Source: Caulochytrium protostelioides (taxonomy: Eukaryota; Chytridiomycota; Caulochytriomycetes; Caulochytriales; Caulochytriaceae). Taken from it: a DNA stretch of 64,000 bases. The translations under genes and the position numbers were made by a program. Location: positions 208,264 through 272,263 of the forward strand of contig ML014114.1 in assembly GCA_003615045.1 (NCBI GenBank). Reading direction: 5' to 3'. The notes below the pieces were generated by a model. That model had not been told where the DNA came from. It worked only from the letters and a program-made list of their open reading frames with translations, and searched no databases. Positions 28,601-37,900 of this stretch are shown here, one piece after another; position 1 is the first letter of the stretch; every line of letters starts with the position of its first letter.

Positions 28601-29531
28601 TCGCCGCATTGATCGCCGGCCCAGGTGGATGGCTCAACGAAGCGCCGGCAGCGCTAGCGGCCGCGGACGTCGCTGTCACATTCGCCGTCGCCGTCCCGAC
28701 GGGCCCACGCGGAGCACTCGCGCCGCCGGGTAGCCCCATGGCCATAGGGCTACGACCCGCGGCCGAGAGTCCTTGCTGTGTCGCCAGCGCGAGAAGCAAC
28801 TGCTGCTGCTGCTGCTGCTGCTGTTGCTGTATTTGTTGCTGTTGCTGCTGCTTCAGCATTGCCTGGGGCGTCGAAGCGATCCCATGAAGCGGGGTCACAG
28901 GAGTGGCCGGGTTTGTCCCCGCTGGCGGTAGACCCGGAAGACCCATGCCATCGGAGTGGGTATCGGGAGGGCTCCCTAGGGTCGGCCGGATGCCACCAGC
29001 GGTCGAGACGGAAGAAGAGCTGGTCAAAGGGCGAAAGCCCGCGACAGGAATCCCTGACGGTAGCGCGGCGGGACTAGCTGCCGTCAAGCCCAGACCTAGA
29101 TGGGGGAAGCGCCCTTGGGATGGATAGCCCGCCTGGCGTTGCTGCTGCTGCTGTTGCTGTTGCTGATATTGTTGTTGCTGCTGTTTCAGCATCTGCTGGT
29201 AATACTGAATGGCTTGCGGATTGCTTTGAAGCGCGACGGCCACGGCTGCTTGTTGTGCGGCGATAGCCGCGGCCGCCGGTCCAACGCTTGCGCCCGAGAG
29301 ACTGGCCATCGGAAACAAAGGAGTCCCTGGGGGCAGGCTTCCAGGCGGACGAGTCCGATGCGCGCCGCCAGCACTCGGAAGGGTGGTACCGGGCGTCCCG
29401 CCGCCCGAGGTGGCCATCAGAGCAGGTGGGGTGGGTGCAACGGAGGTGGCCGCCGCGGGGGATAGTTCCGGCGGTGGATTGGACGGCGAGACGACGGGCG
29501 TCGTCGGCGCCGCACTCGAGCCTGCGGCCAT
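25698..29531 (-). CDS. TAF12: TFIID/SAGA subunit TAF12, strongly expanded (1277 aa)
   Basis: TAF12 pairs with TAF4 (TFIID) or Ada1 (SAGA) through an H2B-like histone fold. The fold is at about 838-910: KRKIHALTEEVGHALRLD, then MADNVIEQLTTSAAVLAAHR, VLDVRDIQLPLQRNWNFRVP, which follows TAF12 closely. Everything else is low complexity: Pro/Ala/Ser/Gly-rich N-terminal 830 residues with at least three glutamine runs (about 110-135, 225-250, 480-500), and an acidic tail of about 370 residues ending in Asp/Glu repeats. Yeast Taf12 is 539 aa and human about 160, so this is unusually large. The ATG is at 29531-29529; the frame continues two codons upstream only from a TTG. Expressed in the nucleus by inference. 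Confidence 0.92.
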   Translation of the reverse strand: MAAGSSAAPTTPVVSPSNPPPELSPAAATSVAPTPPALMATSGGGTPGTTLPSAGGAHRTRPPGSLPPGTPLFPMASLSGASVGPAAAAIAAQQAAVAVALQSNPQAIQYYQQMLKQQQQQYQQQQQQQQQRQAGYPSQGRFPHLGLGLTAASPAALPSGIPVAGFRPLTSSSSVSTAGGIRPTLGSPPDTHSDGMGLPGLPPAGTNPATPVTPLHGIASTPQAMLKQQQQQQIQQQQQQQQQQLLLALATQQGLSAAGRSPMAMGLPGGASAPRGPVGTATANVTATSAAASAAGASLSHPPGPAINAATRAAVGGPGTAASVLPGGVVPGVPGTPPPPRPAIHPFHILQQIFERRRQLEETLTQQQMSDEERQRGYAAWAQADGFLRNTYASMVRSGALNPQVAAAIHHQLFPPGRSSHPAPAAPTSSLVSPLPGLPIPPPISAAAMSPQASPSGSAPVDLNAQMLAARPYLAQAHLAHRQQQQQQQQQQQQLQQPNQQSQHDSPLPQVSASGTPQHALAPDPASRSPAAAGLGHASPQTSLPPGGASAAPGAPSKLGGAAAGVAAASPKVLSKAEKRSKSGKSKAAALSASPTPRSDGLAGVVAGSAVTGPGATASIGPTMAPTATSGVGSTSRVERTPTPATLGHAAGMGIPAGSRSGTPLSGSLAHAPAHPLAMGLGPSPAAYGALPLNIAIPHVAPHGHPSAHLPAMPAAAASLASPLLMYGAPEYPVAPQLLGSLLERGPLNGAPMHLPFLAHAGKAKKPVDTHRVSPVGAKSLMLAGSGDASDAGMRAAMSVGVASAAGTASAAASAGLGLGAAVAAEDDEALAVRQDTTPAKRKIHALTEEVGHALRLDPEMEKTLLAMADNVIEQLTTSAAVLAAHRGSRVLDVRDIQLPLQRNWNFRVPSATMRMGAEEPRAARRGVAANTHLAALGAVRRVMREQHERVAAAVAAAEQAQQQAGEAVDDAERSIQMAVDAALMQAGEATTAPHAAAPGADVAGIRSDMSVAAPQDDGEAAPQLFTTSTAATAPIATAMTPADASAPLRAVASGSTQDAVAATSSTEGTAGPGPGPCHKPSPPNATHERDPSSPSPSPSSSRSSSSPASSPSSPVTPPRLAATIVRGADTTAPSDAANESDDEPGGGSLQGLDAADTAMVDAPGMRAPTTSSPDAAAPPAVDPASDADAASSASPSSPRTATSSSTNGQGMDMAVQPTIDPDSPSQVADDDVDDDNDDESDGNGDGADADDNDDSGDSENDEDEDEDEGEDEDENV

Positions 29532-30911
29532 CTTCAACCGCTTGAGTGGCGATTTGAGCCGCGCGTGTTCGGCCGTTGCGATCGCGGCGCTCCCACCGGC
29601 GCTGGCACGAGGCTCGGATGGACCAGGCGGTGCGTCAGGACTTCAGGGAACAGGGAGGAACGCGCCGCCGTCGGCGCGCTTCTCGGCGGGCGTGGATAAC
29701 AATGCCCGTTTCAGATTCCTGTTCATAAAGCGCGTACCGCGGCCGCGCCGCTGGGATCGACAGGCTGCGCACGCCGCTCGGCCGCAGCGGGGTGGGGGGG
29801 TCGCGGCCAGCAGGACTGCCGGGGACGTCCGTGATTCTCGGCGGTTTGTCGCGCCACGCTGGAGGGCAGCACCAGAGTCGACAAGCGCCGCCACACCCAT
29901 ACACGTGGACGGCCACAGCGGCCGACGAACGTCGACGACGATCGGCGCAGGGTCCTGTGAGCCCGCCGGACGGCCGTCGGCGGCGGCGGCTGGCAGAAAG
30001 CGATGGAGGGGAGGACCACGGCGTCAGGAGCAGGATAATATCAATGTCCGCCGCCGGCCGGGTGGGAACAAAATGCGACGCCGCCGCGTGTGCTTAGCAG
30101 CTGACGGCACCGTGCACCGGGGTGGGTGAATGGGCACCCTCGCGCTGGCTGTCGACCGGTCGCGCCCTCGTGGTAGTCCCGTGCCGGGCAGGGCCTCGGG
30201 TGCTCATGGCAGCGACGATCACGACTTGGGCTTCGGCCATGGTTTGGGTCGCGATCCCGACCTGGCGAGCACGTGCTTGGTGCGACTCGAGGAATGCATG
30301 TCTGGACCGCGCTGCCCCAACCGAACGAAGGGCCGCGGCCCCCGCACGAGGGCGTGACGCTGGTGAGCGAGGCGACGATTGTTCAGCTGGGTGGCGATGA
30401 ACGCCCCACCGCGTCGTCTCATCCCCCTTGCGTGGCGTAGCGGCGAAGGCGTCCCGCCTACCGCCATTGTCTCCATGCTGGCCACCTCCCCCACCTTCCC
30501 CCAGCGTGCCCCCAACTGGTTAACGCGGCCGCCCTAGGCAATGAAGGCACCTACAGCAAGTTGATGAACCGCGATCTCTATGCCGCGTTGACCATCGGAC
30601 GCTGCCTAGCTTTACCCGCCAGATCGATAGCGCTGTTTCGCAGCCCGGAGCAAAACAGGGTGCGGCCCGTGATCGGCAAAGTCATCCGGCACTGAACCAA
30701 CTGCGCTACTGCCCAGGGGTCCCCACCGAGGGCATGGTGTGCGAGTGCGGTGCTAGGAAGGGCCTATATATACGACCACGTTAAACAAAAATATATAAAA
30801 TTCTAAGCGAAAGACTCGTCATCAGTAGTCCATGCAAGACACACGCAAGCCAACTTGTGTACGGCAGGTTTGTGGGCGGCGTGGCTCCTGCGTCAATTCC
30901 AATCGGATCAG
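29532..30911. other. Intergenic region upstream of TAF12, grading into low-GC island
   Basis: 1.38 kb without a supported gene. The first 600 bases are GC-rich and should contain the TAF12 promoter. From about 30540 the base composition drops, and TATATATA (about 30765) followed by AAAAATATATAAAATT (30787-30802) marks the entry into the AT-richer island. A tRNA-like A box lies near 30700 on the minus strand. Confidence 0.55.
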
Positions 30912-32525
30912 CTAACGCGAAGACCGTGCCAAGTTCGTGACCCAGTCGAGGGTTCTAGCATAGTTAAGAAGATCCGCTGGAGTACTGATGCGCTTGGCAG
31001 TAGTCTGCAGAGCTGGGTTCAGATGGGAGTTCAGATCCTTTATGCGGCCTATGTCAATAGCTGTTGTCGCAGTTTGAAAGACAAAGGAGTCTATGCTCGG
31101 TGAGGGCTCATCCCTGGCTAGCTTCTTCTCGACGAAAGTCTCGAAGCGCTTCACTGCTTGCTTGTAGAGCACTTCAACATCATTCACAGAACGTTTAGTC
31201 CACTCCCCGAGAGTCGCACTTAGCGATGTAGAGCCGTCGTGCGTCAAGTCGGTCAAGTCGGTCAAGTCGGTAGCCATTTCCTGGATCGTAATCACTAAAG
31301 CGATCTCCGGATCGATGAACGGGATTTGTTGGATTTTGCTCGCCGTCGTGATGAAGCACCGCATCCGAGTCTTCGCGTCCCATTCGTTCGCTTTGTCCGG
31401 AATCACCGTTTCGCCAAAGCCAGGTTGAGACAGGAGTAAACGCATCTTGCCAAACATCCGTTGCCAGTTCAGATACATTTGTTGTTGAATGATGACATCG
31501 AGCGCGGGCTTGATCATCTCGGACATCTCAAGAAGATCAGACAGGATCCGGGTTGAATCAAGCTCGGCCATCGCGGCGACTCTGAGATGTTCATCTTCAT
31601 CGGCATCTACCGGGTCAAAGTCAGGGTCAGGGTCAGGGTGATCATCAGAGGCAAAGCTGGGCAACTTGCTCCTTTCATCAGGAGAGACAGAGGCGGATTC
31701 AGTGTCAGTCCCAGTGTCGGAGGCATCGTACTCCTGGGGCTCATCCCTAGTAACTCCACCTATAAACGAACGGATGCGATGGGTCCGGAAGACCGTTGCG
31801 CCGATGTTGGTTGCGAGCTGCTGATATAATAAGCCGCTGGATTTTTGGACGATCATTTCATCACAAAACGTTAGGAAGGGGATCGGCTCCTTAGCGAAAA
31901 CCGACTGGGCGAGGCGAATCACGTCGGCGGAAATTGCGTTCCAACGTGTCGAAGTATCCTTCTCGCGATTTTTCTGCCAATTTCAGATCAAAGGTCTCAT
32001 ATGCATTTCTAAGGGGAATTCAGCTTGAGGCCGATCCTGTATAGTTGATCGAAATCCTGCCTTTTTGGTGAGATCGCTAAGGGGTATGTTCAACAGATCA
32101 TCCTCCGTTGGGCTGCTGTCTTGCTTCAGTGTTTGGATCAGCCTTTTCCACTCGGGATGGAGGGCACGGCGCTCGGGTCTGATCTTTGACATGCTTGAGC
32201 CTTCAGAGGGTTTGGAGGGGAGAGAGGAAGTCGCACCTGCCAGAATCGCGTCATGTTCGATATCATGAGTCAGGCTGACATCTTGCCCGGTGGAGGCTGG
32301 ATAGGGCGCAGCCAGAACTGTTGCCAAAAGGGAGATGCTGGTCGTGATCAGTGCGAGCACAAGGCCTGGCAACAGCGAAGCATGGCGGGCTGCTGGTTGA
32401 GGAGGAGGAGGAGGAGGAGGAGGGAAGGGAAGAACGGATGTGGAGGTATACGTGGCCGTGGCAACGCCGTCCTGGGTCGTGACCGTAACCGCAGCGTAGC
32501 GCCTAGTATACCACTCGCATACCAC
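30912..32525 (-). pseudogene. Interrupted gene for a probable secreted protein (in-frame TGA)
   Basis: Two long frames (32525-31983 and 31982-30912) are in the same register and are separated only by one TGA at 31985-31983. The codons between the stop and the GTG at 31922 read as ordinary protein (NWQKNREKDTSTRWNAISAD), so one gene with a nonsense change is the simplest reading. The upstream part has a hydrophobic segment, SLLPGLVLALITTSISLLA, ending in an AAP-like cleavage site. An ATG at 32383-32381, right after a pyrimidine tract, would begin this signal peptide but is out of frame, suggesting a second lesion. The downstream part is helical with Asp/Ser-rich linkers and a DLTDLTDL repeat. 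No family recognised. Assembly error or unusual splicing are alternatives; no GT-AG pair spanning the TGA was found. Confidence 0.5.
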
Positions 32526-33243
32526 AACGAGACAACGGCGGTGTTAGTCGAGAAGAAGGGAGTGGACGATAGTGACCCAGTGCTGTCGGACGCGTAGGCG
32601 TGGCTTTCGATATCGACACTTGGTTCTGTATAGACCCCAGCACTCAGATCGCCGTGCAGCATCATGAGCACAAACCATGTCGCCAGGACATTATGTTGCG
32701 GTCGTCGGCTTTATACAGTCGCGCACATGAAGCACATGAATCGCAGTCGCGGCCGCGACAGATGTTTCAGGCGACGCGCTGAGTCACGCGCCTCGCCGTC
32801 CCGCCAGACCCGATAAGGTGGCTGTCATGTCGGAGTTTCCGTCTACGACGCGAGGCAGGTGGGTCAAGCCGAGATTCGGTCACAGAGCTTCGATCCGACC
32901 CCTAACTCTGAAATGCTGATGGCTCCCTGACAAGGCAGGCGATTGTGGAGCCCTAAAGACCCCCTTTCACGCACGGGCGCCGTTCGCCACCTTGACCTTG
33001 TGCTACCGCTGGTGACTCCCGCGCGGAGCGCGCGTAAAGTCGGCGAAGAAGCGGAAGGCTAGCAAAGCGCAAGGAACTGTTTCATTTTGGGGGGCGTGAG
33101 GGGCACGGCATTCAAGTTATTGACAGCAGTCCCCATCATCAGCGCACAGACCCGGGTGCAAAATTGACAAAAGGCAAGTACGCTCCGTCAGCCAGCCTCG
33201 ACCGCCAGCTCAAGTATCAAAGCCAGGATCATCCAGGACCGAT

Positions 33244-33303
33244 GACCCTGGCCAGACCAGAATTTGATCAGAAGATAATCCTGGTCTGTCGCTCACCAGG
33301 GTC
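33244..33303. repeat. Imperfect inverted repeat
   Basis: Left arm GACCCTGG-CCAGACCAG (33244-33260) faces right arm CTGGTCTG...CCAGGGTC (33281-33303). The arms differ by a six-base insertion in the right copy. The spacer is AT-rich. Confidence 0.75.
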
Positions 33304-33597
33304 GAGCTGCAGAATCCAAACTAGTATTCCTGTTTTCGTGATTAATCATTCATTTCAGACTTTGGTTTAACGCGGTCGTTCATATACTGACCCGACGCGT
33401 ACACCAATCATGGGTGCCCCCTAGGATGTTAAGCGGATACGGAAAAGTAAGGGGGACCCGGACTTCCAAGCCTCCCTTTACATCTTGAACCAGACCGTCT
33501 CCTGTCTTTACGTCTACTGGTATCTGGCTAATACTACCAAAGATAATGTTGAGACATGGTCTGATCTCTCAGGCGGTGATCTTTATATTAAGACAAT

Positions 33598-33617
33598 CCG
33601 TCTTTATATAAAGACGG
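33598..33617. repeat. 20-base perfect palindrome
   Basis: CCGTCTTTAT followed directly by its complement ATAAAGACGG. A related CTTTATATTAAGAC sequence lies 15 bases upstream, so the site may be part of a larger decayed repeat. Confidence 0.85.
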
Positions 33618-34303
33618 ATCTCTCCCTTAATAACCTGAGAGTTGTTGTTTACCAGGGAGCGTTCCATCGTTTAGATTACTTCCGCCTGACTGACGGGTGC
33701 AGCAATGAAATTCCGTGTATCATGCTTGTTCCGTATCTTCTTCCAAGTCGCATGGCTGACGTAGTCGATCCGTAGAATCGATCCGTGGAATCCGATGAAT
33801 CAATTGTTCGTACCTTTGTCTAGCTTTATGTAGTCGATTATCTTTTCATACACGACCACTTGGTAGCTCTTGGTCGCCGATAGCTGATACTCGTGCACAC
33901 GGACGCTCGCGACGGCCAGGGCGCAGAGTATGCGTTTTTGTCGGAGGTCAGAAAACGCGTTCACACGCGTCAAAAGTCGGGGCACCCGAGGCCGCCATTC
34001 GCTTTGGCAAGACGCGGTGATCGCCCGGCGCCGTGGGGGCCAGAGCGGTCCATAACAAGCACGCCGTTGCTGCCATTGCAGCTACTGCTGCCGCCGCCGC
34101 TCCACCAAAACATGCTTCGAAAACTCCGCTCGACACGGCTGCGTCCGTCGCCATGGCGGTCTTCCAACGCTCGAGCCGATGAGGTGGATGCCGATCCTGC
34201 CCGAAACGGCGACGGCGTCGTGGCCCATGGTCCTATGGTGTTTGCCGGCGCTCGCCAAGAAGCACCCGCAGGCCTGTCCCTCGCCATTGCGACTGGCGCC
34301 TGG

Positions 34304-34345
34304 TGGTCGGCACAGAACCATCGGCGAATGGTTCTGTGCCGACCA
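34304..34345. repeat. Perfect 18-bp inverted repeat with 6-base loop
   Basis: TGGTCGGCACAGAACCAT (34304-34321), loop CGGCGA, then the exact complement (34328-34345). Two more wobble/Watson-Crick pairs extend the outer end. RNA from either strand would form a stable hairpin. Confidence 0.9.
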
Positions 34346-34918
34346 TCGCGATAGCGTGGCCACGCTGCCAGGTAGCACGATGCGGATCATTCAAGTGGCG
34401 TGGATGACGATGCCGGACACTGCTGCGGGCCGTGACGACGACAGCGACGGCGGCCGCAATGATCCCCGTCGCCTGTGATCCAGACGTGGATGATGCGCCG
34501 CGATGGTGAACCGCGAGTCCGTATGTATGCTGGAGGTCGAAGACGTCCGCCGGATGGATTCGTTTCTTCTTGGTCCCGATGCCCTCGGGGTGTTCCTTGC
34601 AAAGCCGCGACTTCCGTCAAGGACATCCGCGACGGCGGTCCCCTTTGCCTTCTCACTGACTATATCCGATACTTGATATGACTCCATACCACCCGGGATC
34701 ACCAGCCACCTGAGATTCCTCCTCATCCATTCCAGTCCGATCTCGCGGATTCGGGTTCACTGGATCGCATCAAACCGTTTCGCTTTTCTTCGCTGACAGT
34801 AACGCGGCGGCTTCACATCTCGCGTACGTTTCATTGGGATCGGCGGGTGCTCCAGATTGTGATCTCTCGGGGTTCCGACCCGCGGTGCCGCTCGCCTCCC
34901 CGCGCCTACCGCAGGATC

Positions 34919-37900
34919 ATGCTGCCTGCCGGTGAGGCGGGCCCCCATGGGCCGGCCAGCGCGGCGCTGGTCCAAGCCATCGACGAGGCTTCTCTAGATG
35001 GGATCCAGCAGGCGCTCCGTGCCCATGGCGACCTGGCCTTGGCCACAGTTCCCCATGAGCCGCTGGACGCGGTCCGCTTCTTCCTGCAGGCTCGGCCTCG
35101 CGCCGTCGGGGAGGGCGGTGTGATCGATGCGGATGGCACGACCGATATGGACGGCGAAGATCTCAGCGGCTTCAGCTTCCTCTGCTACCTCATGGTGGCG
35201 CTGTGCCGCGCCAAAACCATTCGTAAGCGGTACACATCGCTCATTGAAGGGTTCGACGTGATGGTGAAGGTAAGATCACGATTGGCGCATGCCGTCTCGG
35301 CATTTGCGAAGCGGATGGCAATCACAATATTAACTGCGATTGCAGAAGGGACAGCGATTAGGACCACCGTCCTGGTCGCGAGGATGGCAGAACGCGACTG
35401 CCGCTATTGATCGATGTCATGCGCTGTATATGGCGTCACTCACGCTTCCTTTTTGGAAACTGGTCTCGCTTCTCAATCATGCTGATGCGCTGATCTCGGA
35501 TCGGGAACGTCTATCGCACGGGTGCCTTTAACGCCCATGCGGCATTCGATGCACATGATTCGGCTACGTATATTTCGGCTATGTGTCATCCGCGATGCTC
35601 TCCGTGCTGCAGACCACACCGAGGACCACGCTCCGCGCCGTCCGGTGGGGCGCCGGCAACACGTTGCTCCACCTGGCGGCCTTACTCGCGCTGCCGCAGG
35701 TCGTCGAGCTTCTCCACGCCATCGACATCGACCCTGAAGTCCGCAACGCACACGGTCAGCTGGCCGCGGACCTTGCGCCCGACACTCTGACGCGTGACAT
35801 AGTCTGCCGCCACGCCGTCCTCGACCGCACCACCGGTCCCACCTCTCGGCGCTGGCGATCCTCGACGGAATCGGCCAAGCCGGACCCGGTACGCCGTCTG
35901 GATCCCGGCAGCAACGGGACGCACACCGGACCCACCGCGAACGCCGCGCGCTCCCAGGCATCGATGGGCGCCGGCGCGGAGACGCCGACGCCGCCGCCGC
36001 CGCCGTCCTCGTCCAAGGCCGATTGGTCGGCCCTCGCGGGCGTCTCTGCCGTTCGGCGCAGTCGCTTCATTGCCTGGGACGCGCAGACGGGCGGCATCAC
36101 AGCCGCCCCGGCCGATACCGCGGCCACGAGCGCCGCGCCACGCGCTGCACCGTCCATGACGCGCACGCGCTCCTTCCGCGTCGACACCTCGCAAGGCGTG
36201 CAGCTCTCGGCGGGCCGTGGCCGCCAGCGGTCACCAACAGTCAGCGGCGGTTCGCCCACGCTGACGCCCGCGTCGCCGGCCTCGCGCGCCCAGGCGTCCA
36301 TGGCCACGAGCATGAGCCCCAGCGCAGGCTCAGGCACCGAGGTCCCGGCCTCCGCTGCCGAGGGCGTTCGCATGCCGTCACCGCCGCCGCCGCCGCCGGC
36401 GAGCTCCTTGGGCCCCGTGGCCCGCACGACCGAGGACCGCGGCGGCATCAACCACAGCCGTCTCGGATCGGTTCGGGACAACCCGTTCCTCCGGGCCGAT
36501 CTGAACGGCAGTGTGGTGTCCCTAAGCGGGCCTTCCGTCAGTGCTGCCGTCACGAGCCCTCCCACGGGAGCCGCGGTCCCCGCTCCTAGCAGCCCCGTCA
36601 AAAACAGCCGGTTTTTTAAGCAGATGGGGTCGGTGATGAAGAGCTGGCGGACTCCAACGCTGGGCAGCGGCTTGATCACTTCCCCCAGCGCGCGGCGCTG
36701 GGAGGCCGGCGAGAAGGCACCCCAGCCCCTCGATGCCGCATCCGCGAAGGCCCCCGACGTTACCGCCGTCGCCGCTGCTGCGGTCGACACCAGGCCCGCC
36801 AATGCGGTACCGGGTGCCCCACTCTCTTCGCTCGGCGTTCGTCTTTTTGCGCCGGCCCCGACTTTCGCGCGGGTGGCCACGACGACGACCAACGTTACCA
36901 TGGCACCACCGCCGAAAAGCGCGCCGAATGCCGGCGACCTGCGGATGGCGTCGTGCCCTGTCCACGTGGACACGGACGCCGTGTCAGCGGCCCTGTCGGT
37001 GGACAGCCAGTCTCCGTGGAGCGAGGAAGCCCCGTCGGCGCTGACGGCGGTGTCGGCGCTCGCGCCCATGTCCGCAGCGGCGGCACCTTCGATGGGGTTG
37101 CCCGCCTCTCCGAGTCGGGATCAAGAACCGCTACGAGAGACCGGCGACCGTTCCGTGACTCTGGCGGACGATGCGTGTCCTGTCGCGCCGCCGGCGCCGC
37201 ACAGCACCCGCGACGAGGCGGCGCCGCCGGTTGCCGCGCCACTCGCCCCGATCCGCGCGTCGTCGCCGCTAGCGCGGCGTGAGGACGATGCCCCGATCGC
37301 GCAGCCTGACGCGACGCCGCCGGCGGCGGCCAGCGGCGGCGCCAGCGTCGCCGAGCTGGCCGCAATCGCGGTGCAGAACCAGCAGACCGATGCGGTGATG
37401 GACGCGGTGCTGGGCGCCTTGCTGGGCGGCAACGTGGCGACCGTGCCGGTCCCGGCCCCGGTGGCCGTGCCGGCTCCGGCGCCAGCCCCGGAACCCTTCC
37501 CGCCGGTCGCCGCCGATCGGGCCGCCGACGGTTCCTTCCACGACGCCCGCACGGAGGGCGTAGAGCGCGCGGAGGGCGAGGACGACACGGAAGGTGCGGC
37601 GCCCGAGCCTGATGCGCTCCTCCTCCGCGCGGCGGAGGCCATGTCGGACCCGATGAGCTCGGTCGGCTCCTCCTGCTCGGAGATACACGACATCGATCCG
37701 TTGCCGCTGTCGATGGCGTCCTTCCAGGTCCAGCTGGCCGACGACAGCTTCCTCGGGAGCGCTGTCGGGTTCGGCCACGAACTCCTCGGCAGCCTCGGCC
37801 TCGATGCGGACGCCCCGCTGCTGCTGGCCGACGCGGCCGCCCGGCGCCTTGCGGAGGCCCCGGCCGCCGACGCCAGCGTGCGGTCGAATGCCACGCTGTT

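Larger units (their letters stand above)
30530..34850. other. Lower-GC island
   Basis: By eye this segment is close to 50% GC, against roughly 65-75% on both sides. It carries one interrupted gene, several perfect or near-perfect palindromes and no recognisable conserved protein. Borders are approximate. It may be an old insertion, transposon debris or a fast-evolving subregion; no intact transposase, reverse transcriptase or terminal repeats were found. Confidence 0.65.
32526..34918. other. Gene-poor part of low-GC island
   Basis: 2.4 kb without a supported gene. It contains an imperfect inverted repeat (33244-33303), a 20-base perfect palindrome (33598-33617) and a perfect 18-bp hairpin (34304-34345). 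Short frames, such as one of 96 codons beginning at a TTG (33485), have no homology I can see. The last 300 bases are the probable promoter of the ankyrin/PH gene. Confidence 0.55.

Noticed and set aside
30640-30716. Functional tRNA gene
   Set aside because: A box present, but anticodon arm, T arm and acceptor stem do not pair.
31983-31985. Programmed readthrough or selenocysteine at the TGA
   Set aside because: No TGA-CTA context or supporting RNA structure recognised; the out-of-frame start nearby favours gene decay or assembly error.
33485-33775. 96-codon frame in the low-GC island
   Set aside because: Begins at TTG, includes the palindrome, no recognisable domain; frames this long are expected by chance.
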